DNA of 15,224 nucleotides. Source: Synergistetes bacterium JGI 0000079-D21. GTDB taxonomy: Bacteria > Synergistota > Synergistia > Synergistales > 79-D21. Where the stretch lies: assembly GCA_000402835.1 (NCBI GenBank), contig AQRZ01000048.1, positions 1 through 15,224 of the forward strand, given 5' to 3'. The number at the start of each line of letters is the position of its first letter. Within the stretch, counting starts at the first letter, position 1. The notes beneath the pieces are model-generated. The model did not search any database. It was given only the letters and a program-made list of their open reading frames with translations, and was not told the DNA's origin. The translations under genes and the position numbers were made by a program. Of the stretch, positions 6,407 to 13,644 are shown in pieces.

Positions 6407-8572
6407 ATGGAAAAGATGAAAGTGCTGGCGGAATGGACCTATACTCCCGCCCCGATTGACAAGGGCTACACGCGCAAGACCCTTTACGTCCATGTCGGCG
6501 AACCGCGCATGGAGATCAAGGATGTTTCCCAGGATATGATCGACACTTTCACGGGCGGCCGTGGATTCGACCTCAAGCTGCTCTGGGATGCAGTCAAGGA
6601 CACGACGAAATGGAACGATCCCGAAAACGAGATCGTCCTTTCCGGGGGACCGCTCTGCGGGATCACCCAGTATCCAGGCGCCGGGAAGTGCTATGCGGCC
6701 TTCATCTCTCCGCTTTCGGGCCAGACCTATGACAGCAACTCCGGAGGCTATTGGGGGCCCCTTTCCAAGTTCAGCGGATTCGATGCCGTCGAGATCCAGG
6801 GAAAAGCTGAAAAGGACATCATTCTCTTCATCAATGGCGATGAGGGGAAAATCCAGATCCTCGAGTCCAACCTGCAGGACCTGAATGCCTACGCAGTCAC
6901 CGAGGCGCTCCACGAATATTTCGCCGTTGACGAGGCCGACAAGCGGAATATTTCCGTCGTGTCTGCAGGGAAAGCTGCAGAAACCTCGTATTACGGCTGC
7001 ATGAACATGAGTTTCTACGATCCCCGGCGAAAGGTGGCTCGCCTGAAGCAGGCCGGGCGCGGTGGCGGCGGATCCATCATGCGGGACAAGAAAATCGCCG
7101 CGCTGGTTGTCAAGTTCTCGAAAATGGGGGGGAACCTCAACAACGTTGTCGATCTGGACACGCTGCAGAAGGTCGGCGTCAAGCTTCACAAGGAAATCCA
7201 CGACCTCGACGACGTCCAGTGCAAGATGCGGAAGGTCGGCACCGCCCACCTGAACGAGATCATGGACGAATATCACCTCCTGCCGACCCACAATTACAAG
7301 TTCGGACAAAACCCGGCCGAGATCTCAAAAATCCACTCTGCCGTCTATGAACGTCTCTTTACCCAGGGAATGCCCGACGGTTGCTGGTATGGATGCTCGA
7401 TGTCCTGTGCAAAGGCCGTAGACGGTTTCACCGTCCAAACCGGGCCTTGCAAAGGTGAAAAGGTTACCGTGGACGGCCCGGAATACGAAACGGTCGCTTC
7501 GCTGGGATCCAACATCGGAGTCTACGATCCCCTCTGGACGATCGAGGCGAATTTCTACGCCGACCATTACGGACTTGACACCATTTCTCTCGGGACCTCC
7601 CTGGCTTTCGTCTGCGAATGCTACGAGCTGGGCCTGATCAACAAGGAACAAACGAACGGCCTTGACCTGAAGTTCGGGAACAAGGACGACATCATGGAAC
7701 TGATCCACCGGATGGCTGCTGGGACGGACGAATTTGCGTCCATCGTGGCCAAGGGGATCCGCTACATGAAGAAGGCCTTTGCGGAAAAATACAAGGCGGA
7801 TGCCAAGACCATGGAAGCGATCGGAATGGAAGGACAGGGTGTTGAAACCTCCGAATATGTTCCGAAAGAGTCGATCGCGCAGTGGGGCGGCTACTACCTG
7901 ACATTGAAGGGCCCGCAGCATGACGAGGCCTGGCTCATTTTCATGGACATGGTCAACAAGCAGCTCCCCACGTTCGAGGACAAGGCAGAAGCGCTCCACT
8001 ACTTCCCGAACTTCCGGACCTGGTTCTCCCTCGTTGGCCTGTGCAAGCTCCCCTGGAACGACGTTGAACCGGCCAACAACCGCATCGTCAACGAGCCCAA
8101 GGAGGCCGCGAAGGTGCCGGAGCACGTACAGAACTACGTCGACATCTTCAATGCCGTGACCGGGAAAAACATTCGGAAGGAAGACATCATCACCATGTCC
8201 GAAAAGGTCTACAACTTCCAGCGGGTTTTCCAGGTCCGAATGAAACAGGGCGATGCGTCTCACAACATCCCGCTTCGAGCCCTCGGCCCGGTTTTCCCGG
8301 ATGAATGGGATGCCCGAAAGGACTACTACGATGGCAAGCTGAAGGAAATCGGGATCGATCCCGCAGCCCTCTCGACCGAGGAAAAGATCAAAAAACTGCA
8401 GGAATACCGCCTTGGAATGTGGGAAGGATTGAAGATGGCGGTTTACAAGCGCCGGGGCTGGAACAAGAAGGGAATCCCGACCGTGGAAACCCTCAAGAGG
8501 CTCGGCATCGACTACCCCGAAGTCGTGGCGGTCGTCGAAAAATACAGCAAGCCGGAGGACATGTTCGAGTAG
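6407..8572 (+). CDS. Aldehyde:ferredoxin oxidoreductase family catalytic subunit (W/Mo bis-pterin enzyme)
   Basis: Catalytic subunit of the tungsten/molybdenum AOR family, which oxidises aldehydes to acids (or the reverse) or, in the BamB branch, takes part in aromatic ring reduction. From ATG 6407, 12 nt after AGGAGG, it is 721 residues, longer than the roughly 600 of classic AORs. Family marks: TGGRGFDLKLLW (49-60), LSGGPLCG, GRGGGGSIMRDKKIAALVV (218-235), cluster-binding cysteines 326, 330 and 334 with the fourth at 546 (GLCKLPW), GPEYET (357-362), GLDTISLG and KGPQHDEAW. The cysteine spacing is CX3CX3C rather than the usual CX2CX3C. An upstream extension to 6227 would overlap the ferredoxin gene and is rejected. 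The substrate is unknown; the MoaD-like gene directly downstream supports a pterin-cofactor enzyme. Confidence 0.92.
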   Translation: MEKMKVLAEWTYTPAPIDKGYTRKTLYVHVGEPRMEIKDVSQDMIDTFTGGRGFDLKLLWDAVKDTTKWNDPENEIVLSGGPLCGITQYPGAGKCYAAFISPLSGQTYDSNSGGYWGPLSKFSGFDAVEIQGKAEKDIILFINGDEGKIQILESNLQDLNAYAVTEALHEYFAVDEADKRNISVVSAGKAAETSYYGCMNMSFYDPRRKVARLKQAGRGGGGSIMRDKKIAALVVKFSKMGGNLNNVVDLDTLQKVGVKLHKEIHDLDDVQCKMRKVGTAHLNEIMDEYHLLPTHNYKFGQNPAEISKIHSAVYERLFTQGMPDGCWYGCSMSCAKAVDGFTVQTGPCKGEKVTVDGPEYETVASLGSNIGVYDPLWTIEANFYADHYGLDTISLGTSLAFVCECYELGLINKEQTNGLDLKFGNKDDIMELIHRMAAGTDEFASIVAKGIRYMKKAFAEKYKADAKTMEAIGMEGQGVETSEYVPKESIAQWGGYYLTLKGPQHDEAWLIFMDMVNKQLPTFEDKAEALHYFPNFRTWFSLVGLCKLPWNDVEPANNRIVNEPKEAAKVPEHVQNYVDIFNAVTGKNIRKEDIITMSEKVYNFQRVFQVRMKQGDASHNIPLRALGPVFPDEWDARKDYYDGKLKEIGIDPAALSTEEKIKKLQEYRLGMWEGLKMAVYKRRGWNKKGIPTVETLKRLGIDYPEVVAVVEKYSKPEDMFE

Positions 8573-8770
8573 ATGATCACCGTAAACGGAGAGCCGCTTG
8601 ACTGGAAACCCGGCATGACGGTTCAGGATGTCCTGGACGCGAAACGGTACACGTTCCGGATGATCGGGGTATGGATCAACGACAAGCCCGTTCCGAAGAA
8701 CGAGTTTCGTACAACTACGGTCCCTGACGGAGCCGTCGTCCAGGCGATCCACATGGTCAGCGGCGGGTAG
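8573..8770 (+). CDS. MoaD/ThiS-family sulfur-carrier protein linked to AOR
   Basis: A 65-residue ubiquitin-fold sulfur carrier. It shows the MITVNGEPLDW opening, a TVQDVLDA segment, NDKPVPKNEF, the PDGAVVQAIHMVSGG ending and the C-terminal Gly-Gly that is adenylated and thiocarboxylated in this family. The ATG follows the AOR stop codon directly, with no gap, so translation is coupled. In molybdopterin synthesis MoaD donates the dithiolene sulfurs; dedicated MoaD-like genes are known beside AOR genes, probably for tungsten-pterin supply. No activating MoeB/ThiF-type gene is in the window. ThiS-type thiamine function is less likely in this context. Confidence 0.88.
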   Translation: MITVNGEPLDWKPGMTVQDVLDAKRYTFRMIGVWINDKPVPKNEFRTTTVPDGAVVQAIHMVSGG

Positions 8771-8787
8771 TGAATCATCGCTGAACG

Positions 8788-8819
8788 AGGAGGGGGGCGC
8801 TTTCAAGCGCCCCCCTCCT
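8788..8819. terminator. GC-rich hairpin between the convergent moaD-like and hypothetical genes
   Basis: A 15-bp perfect stem (8788-8802 with 8805-8819), mostly G-C, 17 nt after the moaD-like stop. Neither side has a T-run, so it is not a classic intrinsic terminator; it may act as an mRNA 3'-end barrier. GTGAATCA at 8770-8777 also pairs with TGATTCAC at 8819-8826, lengthening the structure around a one-sided 10-nt bulge. Confidence 0.6.
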
Positions 8820-8843
8820 GATTCACGGTCCCGAAGCCCAAGA

Positions 8844-9452
8844 TCAGTTTTCCTTCCTGTCTTCTCCCCTGTTCATCTGCCCGAAGTTGAACCCCCTAGC
8901 CTCGTTCTTCCAGTTCAGGCCCGAAACCCTCCCCGGATCCCTGCCGATCGGGATTTCAACCCATCCCCAGGGGCTGAGGAGAAGGACTCTAAGAACGACC
9001 CCCTGTTCCTGGAGCGCACGGACATGCGGCAAATAGCGAAGGACATCTTCAGCCAGCCAACTGTCGCAGAGCAGCCACACTCTTCGGCAAAGTCCCCTTG
9101 CGAACAGAATCGCGTGATCGATCGCCATCCGCATTCCCTCGTCGAAGTCCATGGGGCCGAGACAAAGAACAACGGCATCCCGGTTTTTCGGTACTTTTCC
9201 CAGGTTCGGCAGGAGATCGGCGAAAGGTTCGATCCAAGAAAGCCTGGACAGAATCGAGTCGGGATCTCCCGAAAACCGTCTCTCATCGTATCCATAGAGG
9301 AATTCTTCGTCAGAAAAAAGGGGCCCCTCCCCCTTGAGCGCCGAAACCATCCAGGATCTGATTTCATCCACCAGTTGCAGAATCGCCGGCGGCAAATCCT
9401 CACCGGACATGGCCTTCAGGATTTCTCCGACCGTCATCGAACCCTCATCCAT
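8844..9452 (-). CDS. Protein of unknown function
   Basis: A 202-residue protein I do not recognise. The first 60 residues look helical and acidic (VGEILKAMSG, ILQLVDEIRSWM). From about residue 100 there is an alternating pattern suggesting an alpha/beta fold: the strand-like AVVLCLGP, then DFDEGMRMAIDHAILFARGL, the strand-like RRVWLLCD, helix AEDVLRYLPHVRAL and strand VVLRVLLLSPW. No signal peptide, membrane span or known catalytic motif is visible. The frame stays open upstream to 9596, but that part would cover both divergent promoters and has no ribosome site, so I prefer ATG 9452 (GGTG five bases upstream) or ATG 9437 (GAGGG). It is convergent with the AOR operon and divergent from the ISOC hydrolase gene. 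A real gene is likely from the length and composition. Confidence 0.65.
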   Translation of the reverse strand: MDEGSMTVGEILKAMSGEDLPPAILQLVDEIRSWMVSALKGEGPLFSDEEFLYGYDERRFSGDPDSILSRLSWIEPFADLLPNLGKVPKNRDAVVLCLGPMDFDEGMRMAIDHAILFARGLCRRVWLLCDSWLAEDVLRYLPHVRALQEQGVVLRVLLLSPWGWVEIPIGRDPGRVSGLNWKNEARGFNFGQMNRGEDRKEN

Positions 9453-9509
9453 TTTTGCACCGTCCAACGGGGACCCCCCCTTTCGTTGCCACGAAATCCT
9501 TACCGGGAG

Positions 9510-9518
9510 AGAATACCA
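9510..9518 (-). promoter_or_regulatory. Possible extended -10 promoter of the 8844-9452 gene
   Basis: Minus strand reads TGGTATTCT: a TATTCT box with the extended -10 TGN. No good -35 box is found at 16-18 nt. Its position supports a start codon at or below 9452. Confidence 0.4.
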
Positions 9519-9551
9519 CAAACCGGCAGGTTTTTTGCCCTTCAAATCCGG

Positions 9552-9557
9552 TATAAT
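9552..9557 (+). promoter_or_regulatory. Probable -10 box for the ISOC hydrolase / malic enzyme operon
   Basis: A perfect TATAAT 40 nt before the TTG start. The -35 region is poor: only a T-run at 9531-9536 at 15-nt spacing, or TTGCCC too close at 11 nt, so the promoter may need an activator. Predicted +1 is near 9564, leaving a leader of about 34 nt with AAGGGAGGGG as ribosome site. Confidence 0.5.
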
Positions 9558-9597
9558 TCTCTGGAAACGAGATTCCCCGTAAGGGAGGGGTTCCATA

Positions 9598-10152
9598 TTG
9601 AAACCGTTTCTCCTTAAAGCCGATCAGGCACAGCTGCTGCTAATCGACATGCAGCAGAAACTTTTCCCCGCGATCCACGACCGGGACAACCTCCTGAAAC
9701 AGGCCTGCTTTCTTCTGTCGTCCTGCAAAATCCTGGGGGTCCCCGTCAAGTACACCGAACACTATCCGAAGGGACTCGGCGCGACGGTCCAAGAAATCCT
9801 CGAATGCGTTCCCGAAGGCTCACCGAGATTCGAAAAGATCCATTTCTCCTGCTGGGCTGAACCCGGATTCAACTCCTTCTTTCACAAGGAGGGCAGGCGC
9901 CAGGTCATCGTGGCGGGAATCGAAGCCCACATTTGCGTTTTCTCAACGGCGATGCATCTTTTGGACGTCGGCTACGAAGTCGTCGTTGCCGCGGACGCCG
10001 TAGGGAGTCGAAACCCGGAACACCGCAAGGCGAGCCTCGAAACACTGCTCCACGCCGGAGCGTCCGTTCTTCCGGCCGAGTCGATCGTTTACCAGATGCT
10101 GGAAAAGGCCGGGACACCGGCCTTTAAGGAAATCCTAGCCGCAATCCGGTAG
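9598..10152 (+). CDS. Isochorismatase-fold cysteine hydrolase (ISOC1/2-like)
   Basis: A 184-residue hydrolase of the isochorismatase-like superfamily. The catalytic triad is visible: Asp17 in LLLIDMQQK, Lys80 in FEKIHFSCW and Cys113 in GIEAHICV, with the cis-peptide GIEA typical of the fold. The YTEHYPKGLGATV segment and the FKEILAAIR ending closely resemble animal ISOC2 and its bacterial relatives, which have no firmly assigned substrate. The alternatives within the superfamily (nicotinamidase, true isochorismatase) fit less well. The start is TTG 9598, seven bases after AAGGGAGGGG. It is followed after 12 nt by the malic enzyme gene, so the two are probably one transcript; a shared pathway is not evident. 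Confidence 0.9.
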   Translation: MKPFLLKADQAQLLLIDMQQKLFPAIHDRDNLLKQACFLLSSCKILGVPVKYTEHYPKGLGATVQEILECVPEGSPRFEKIHFSCWAEPGFNSFFHKEGRRQVIVAGIEAHICVFSTAMHLLDVGYEVVVAADAVGSRNPEHRKASLETLLHAGASVLPAESIVYQMLEKAGTPAFKEILAAIR

Positions 10153-10164
10153 GGAGGAAGCCCG

Positions 10165-11409
10165 ATGCCCATCGACCGAATTCGAGCCATGGAGCTCCAT
10201 CGGCGCGCAAAGGGGAAGATCAGGATCTACCCGACGATCAATATTTCCAACGAAGAAGACCTCTCGATGGCCTATATTCCAGGGAGCGTAGGACCATGCC
10301 AGGCCATCCGCGAGGATCCCGAAGCAAGTTTCGATCTTACCGGACGCGCAAACCGGATAGCCGTCATCACGGATGGGAGTGCCGTTCTTGGTCTCGGCGA
10401 TGTGGGCCCGGAGGCCGCCTTGCCTGTCATGGAAGGCAAGTGCCTGCTTTTCAAGCTTTTTGGAGATGTGAATGCCCTGCCCATCTGTCTCGACAGCCGG
10501 AACCCGGCTGATGTCATTCACACCGCCGAATTGCTGGCCCCTTGTCTCGGCGGCTTCAACATCGAGGATATTTCCAGCCCCAACACCTTCACTGTCGTGC
10601 ATGAGTTGCAGAAAAAAGTCTCCATCCCCGTCCTTTGCGACGACCAGCACGGCACAGCGGTGGTCATCCTGGCGGCTCTCTGGAACGCCCTGGAAGTCGT
10701 CGGAAAGTCCCTGGAAAAATCCTCGATCGTCATCTGCGGAGCCGGGGCCGCGGGACTCGCAGTTGCAGACCTTTTTCTGAAAGCCGGGGCTACGGGCATT
10801 ACGATCCTGAATAGTGCCGGGATCCTTTGCCCGTCGAATCCGAAAATGAACCACCTTCAACTGGATTTCTCCAGCCGTACGAACCCGGAGGGACGGGAAG
10901 GCGGCCTGGAAGAGGCAATTAAGGGGGCCGATGTTTTTATCGGGCTTTCCAGGGGCAACCTGCTTAACCCGGAATGGATCCGTACGATGGCGAAGGACCC
11001 GGTCATTTTCGCTCAGGCACTGCCTGAACCGGAAATCATGCCGGAGGTTGCCCTAGCAGCAGGCGCCGCGATTGTCGCTTCCGGCCTTTACGATTACCCC
11101 AACGTCATCTCAAATCTTCATTCCACCCCCGGGATCATGAGGGGGGCTCTCGATGTCAGGGCCGCTTCTCTAAGCGATGCGATTTTCCTTTCGGCTGCGA
11201 GAGCGCTTTCCGCCACGGTGGACCGGCGGAGGCTCGGCCCCCGGCATATCATGCCGGACCTTTTCTGCGATGAAGTTGTTCCCAACGTGGCAGAAGCTGT
11301 CGCCCAAGCTGCGATATCCGAGGGTCTTGCCGCACACCCTCTTCCTAGAGGACAGGTCTACAACGATACCTGGGAACGACTTTTCGGGGGAAGGGCTGCG
11401 CGTTTATAA
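10165..11409 (+). CDS. Malic enzyme family protein, divergent (malate -> pyruvate + CO2)
   Basis: A 414-residue protein with the full bacterial malic enzyme layout; the family decarboxylates malate to pyruvate with NAD(P). The ATG has GGGAGGA six bases upstream. Conserved: Tyr37 in MAYIPG (catalytic acid), DGSAVLGLGDVGPEAALPVMEGK with Lys92 (catalytic base), the metal ligands Glu134-Asp135 (NIEDI) and Asp159/160 (DDQHGTA), the nucleotide motif GAGAAG (192-197) and the ending GIMRGALDVRA. Departures from the usual family sequence: the YTPG motif reads YIPG, GVDAFPI reads DVNALPI, SAPRCF reads SSPNTF, TGRSDYPNQVNN reads SGLYDYPNVISN, and the acidic residue after the nucleotide fold is replaced by ILNSAG. 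Ligands remain but several substrate-side residues differ, so altered specificity is possible. Confidence 0.87.
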   Translation: MPIDRIRAMELHRRAKGKIRIYPTINISNEEDLSMAYIPGSVGPCQAIREDPEASFDLTGRANRIAVITDGSAVLGLGDVGPEAALPVMEGKCLLFKLFGDVNALPICLDSRNPADVIHTAELLAPCLGGFNIEDISSPNTFTVVHELQKKVSIPVLCDDQHGTAVVILAALWNALEVVGKSLEKSSIVICGAGAAGLAVADLFLKAGATGITILNSAGILCPSNPKMNHLQLDFSSRTNPEGREGGLEEAIKGADVFIGLSRGNLLNPEWIRTMAKDPVIFAQALPEPEIMPEVALAAGAAIVASGLYDYPNVISNLHSTPGIMRGALDVRAASLSDAIFLSAARALSATVDRRRLGPRHIMPDLFCDEVVPNVAEAVAQAAISEGLAAHPLPRGQVYNDTWERLFGGRAARL

Positions 11410-11412
11410 CGC

Positions 11413-11458
11413 AATGAAGGAAGGTTGAAGGGTCCGACCCCTTCAACCTTCCTTCATT
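11413..11458 (+). terminator. Terminator hairpin shared by the malic enzyme gene and ogt
   Basis: A 20-bp perfect stem (11413-11432 with 11439-11458) with a 6-nt loop, 4 nt after the malic enzyme stop and followed on the plus strand by T-rich sequence (TTCGTTTTCTTT). On the minus strand the stem holds the last codons and stop of ogt, so one hairpin serves both convergent genes; T-richness on that side is poor. Confidence 0.8.
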
Positions 11459-11946
11459 CGTTTTCTTTCGTATTCGATTAGCCAGGCTTTCAACACTACC
11501 CCCGCTTTCCCTCCGTAACCGCGAAGTTCTCCGTTTTTCCCGACCACACGGTGACAGGGAAGAAAGAGGGGCCATGGGTTCGCTCGCATGATGGCTCCAA
11601 CGGCCCGCGCTCCACGGGTGAATCCCGCAGCACGAGCCACCTCGCCGTAGGAGAGTGTGGTTCCGTATGGAATTCCCGAAACGACCCTCCAAACTGCAGC
11701 GGTTATCGGGGAAGGTTTTCTTTCGGTGCAAAGAGGCACGTTGACCGGCCGACCTTCCCAGAAGTCGTTCCAGGCTCGCTCCAGCCAGGCCGGGCATTCG
11801 CTGCAGCCTGGGCAGCCCTGCAAGTTGCCGATCCACTTCAGCCGGTAAAGTCCCGAATCCCCCCAAGTCGCAAGCCAAAACCCCTTCGGTGCCTCCAGAA
11901 TCGCTTCCCTCTTTTCTTCGGGATAAACGCAGTGTATCCATAGCAT
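11443..11946 (-). CDS. ogt: Methylated-DNA--[protein]-cysteine S-methyltransferase (Ogt type)
   Basis: Suicide DNA-repair protein that takes the alkyl group from O6-alkylguanine onto its own cysteine. The 167 residues contain the SYGEVARAAG helix-turn-helix segment, GARAVGAIMRANP with the hinge Asn, the active-site motif PCHRVV (Cys131), GYGGK and the helix ending LIEYE. The N-terminal domain is short and carries CPGCSEC (Cys 45, 48, 51), unusual for the family and possibly a metal site. The ATG at 11946 is 3 nt after the stop of the upstream membrane methyltransferase-family gene, so translation is probably coupled. The last codons lie within the shared terminator hairpin. Confidence 0.93.
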   Translation of the reverse strand: MLWIHCVYPEEKREAILEAPKGFWLATWGDSGLYRLKWIGNLQGCPGCSECPAWLERAWNDFWEGRPVNVPLCTERKPSPITAAVWRVVSGIPYGTTLSYGEVARAAGFTRGARAVGAIMRANPWPLFLPCHRVVGKNGELRGYGGKAGVVLKAWLIEYERKRMKEG

Positions 11947-11949
11947 CCT

Positions 11950-12543
11950 TTAAAACACCCCCAGGGCCTTCAGAAGGAAAAGGATCGTACCGAGGACCGT
12001 TACATAAAGGGAATGCCGCTCGCTTTTCCACAAGCGGGAAACGACAAACGGGCCCTGCAATCTCTTGCGCCGGATCCCACGGAAAGGGAACAACCTAGGC
12101 GTGGAAGCCTTGTATTCCAGGTAATCCCGGCCGAAGTTCTCCTCTAGGAACCCCTCTTCGTAAGGGATGATGAGAAGGCAGTAGAGAAAGAGGAAGGAGA
12201 CCAGAAAAAACGCAACGGCCACGGAACCTGCCAGCAGGCTCCAACCGAGTCCGATCAAACCGTTCCCGAGATAGAGGGGATTACGGACAATCCCGTAAGG
12301 TCCCCAGGTAACGAGGGTCTTCGCGTTGACCTTTTCGCTTCGGTATCCCTCGATGATCCCTGCTGCCCAGAAACGGATCCCCTGCCCGAGGAAAACCAGG
12401 AGAAGCCCGGGAAGGATCCAGCCCTCTCCGCCCTTTCCCAGAAACAAAATCAATAGGACCAGGCCGGTCCAAATCCCGCCCCTCATGCGGAACGTCCAGT
12501 CCTGGATGGTTCTAAGATTCATTTTCGTCTCGTTTTGCTTCAT
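11950..12543 (-). CDS. Isoprenylcysteine carboxyl methyltransferase-family integral membrane protein
   Basis: A 197-residue membrane protein of the ICMT/phospholipid methyltransferase superfamily. Hydrophobic spans are visible at about 24-36, 43-63, 93-125 and 180-195. The signature region reads TWGPYGIVRNPLYLGN (79-94), and the SAM-side motif PYEEGFLEENFGRDYLEYKAST follows at 127-148. In bacteria such proteins methylate small hydrophobic or lipid substrates, mostly unknown. The ATG at 12543 overlaps the flippase-like gene by 32 nt; ATG 12522 (residue 8) is an alternative with an 11-nt overlap. Either way the three minus-strand genes form one operon. The substrate cannot be told. Confidence 0.85.
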   Translation of the reverse strand: MKQNETKMNLRTIQDWTFRMRGGIWTGLVLLILFLGKGGEGWILPGLLLVFLGQGIRFWAAGIIEGYRSEKVNAKTLVTWGPYGIVRNPLYLGNGLIGLGWSLLAGSVAVAFFLVSFLFLYCLLIIPYEEGFLEENFGRDYLEYKASTPRLFPFRGIRRKRLQGPFVVSRLWKSERHSLYVTVLGTILFLLKALGVF

Positions 12544-13555
12544 TCAGGATCTTTTCTGCCATTCCCCATCCTAGGAACCGCAAGGCTACAAGAGCTCCCA
12601 GCCCGATCGCAAGGTATTCTGTAAAGAACCTCCAACCGATCGCCATCACTCCCGCAAGATTCCAAGGGATCAGGTAGCGGAAAATCGTCGCCCCGCCCGC
12701 TTCGGCAAAACCGCTCCCGCCAGGTGTGGGGACAAAATACATCACGAAATTGAAGAGGGCCTGGATCAGTATCGCCTGGCCGAAATGGATGGGAAGGCCG
12801 ACTGCCTTGACGAGAGTCGGCAGGATGCCCCAAATGCAAAACAGCTGGCAGAAGGAAAGAACAAATCCTGAAACGAACCAACTGAATCCGGTTGTAAAAA
12901 ACAGCCTGAAGTTTTCCGTGTAGTTATCGATCTCCCTGTTCAGGAGCCGAACCACCCTGAGGACTTTCATCGGCTTCACGATTCCCACCCTTTTCAAAAG
13001 AAGGGTGACTATTTTGCCCGTCTTTTTGACTGCTCCCGGGTAGACGAGACTCAGGCCGATCACAATCCAGGCCATCAGGACAAACGCCGCAACATAGTAA
13101 AAAACTCCAGTCATAAAGGAGCTCCCCGACAGGATGTCCGGCGCGAAGATCAAGGTCATCGCCACCACGCAGCCCACGATAAAAAGCGTGGCCATCGTTC
13201 GGGTCAGGGTGATGGCAATCCCCTTGCCCACGGGGACCCCGTTCCGGTACAGGACGTAGACCTGGAAGGGCCCGCCTCCACCCTGCATCGGGGTAATGGC
13301 CGAGCCGAAATAATTCAGCCAGGTGAGGCAAATCGACAGCCGAAAGCCGACCCTTTCCCCCGCGGCTTTCGCAAAAGCCATGAACCGGAAGGCATCGAAA
13401 ACCCAGGAGAGAATGACCAGGCCAAGAGCCTGGAGAAGCTGTGCTTTCCGTGCCGAAAGCAGGAAACGCAGGGTTTCCCTGTCAACCGTCAGGAATAAGA
13501 CCAATCCGACGGAAAGAAACGTGATGCCGAGAAAAAGGGCGATCCCTTTACGCAA
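12512..13555 (-). CDS. Flippase-like integral membrane protein (UPF0104 / LPG_synthase_TM family)
   Basis: A 347-residue polytopic membrane protein of the UPF0104/flippase-like family, related in fold to the membrane part of lysylphosphatidylglycerol synthase. Several strongly hydrophobic spans are seen (for example 5-23, 41-55, 121-139, 151-172, 220-244, 260-275, 302-330). Family marks are TPMQGGGGPFQ (88-98) and the loop PTPGGSGFAE (276-285). Related proteins move or modify lipids; the specific role here is unknown. The start is TTG 13555, with GGAGGTG five bases upstream. It is the first gene of an operon with the ICMT-family and ogt genes; a lipid-related link with the methyltransferase-family neighbour is plausible. 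No clear promoter is visible in the 89-nt gap before it. Confidence 0.88.
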   Translation of the reverse strand: MRKGIALFLGITFLSVGLVLFLTVDRETLRFLLSARKAQLLQALGLVILSWVFDAFRFMAFAKAAGERVGFRLSICLTWLNYFGSAITPMQGGGGPFQVYVLYRNGVPVGKGIAITLTRTMATLFIVGCVVAMTLIFAPDILSGSSFMTGVFYYVAAFVLMAWIVIGLSLVYPGAVKKTGKIVTLLLKRVGIVKPMKVLRVVRLLNREIDNYTENFRLFFTTGFSWFVSGFVLSFCQLFCIWGILPTLVKAVGLPIHFGQAILIQALFNFVMYFVPTPGGSGFAEAGGATIFRYLIPWNLAGVMAIGWRFFTEYLAIGLGALVALRFLGWGMAEKILNEAKRDENES

Positions 13556-13644
13556 GTTCGCACCTCCGCGTTTTCCAGGGGAGATCGAAGTCCTGTCGGA
13601 ATGCGCATCCTTTCCGCTGGACCTTCGGGCGGAAGGAACGGTTT

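Noticed and set aside
6374..7309. A 311-codon open frame on the minus strand
   Set aside because: Antisense to the AOR N-terminal half; no ribosome site or family similarity.
7325..8806. A 493-codon open frame on the minus strand
   Set aside because: It lies antisense to the clearly homologous AOR and MoaD-like genes in a GC-rich region and resembles no family; a shadow frame.
9453..9596. N-terminal extension of the 8844 gene to ATG 9596
   Set aside because: It would run across the -10 boxes of both divergent promoters and has no ribosome site.
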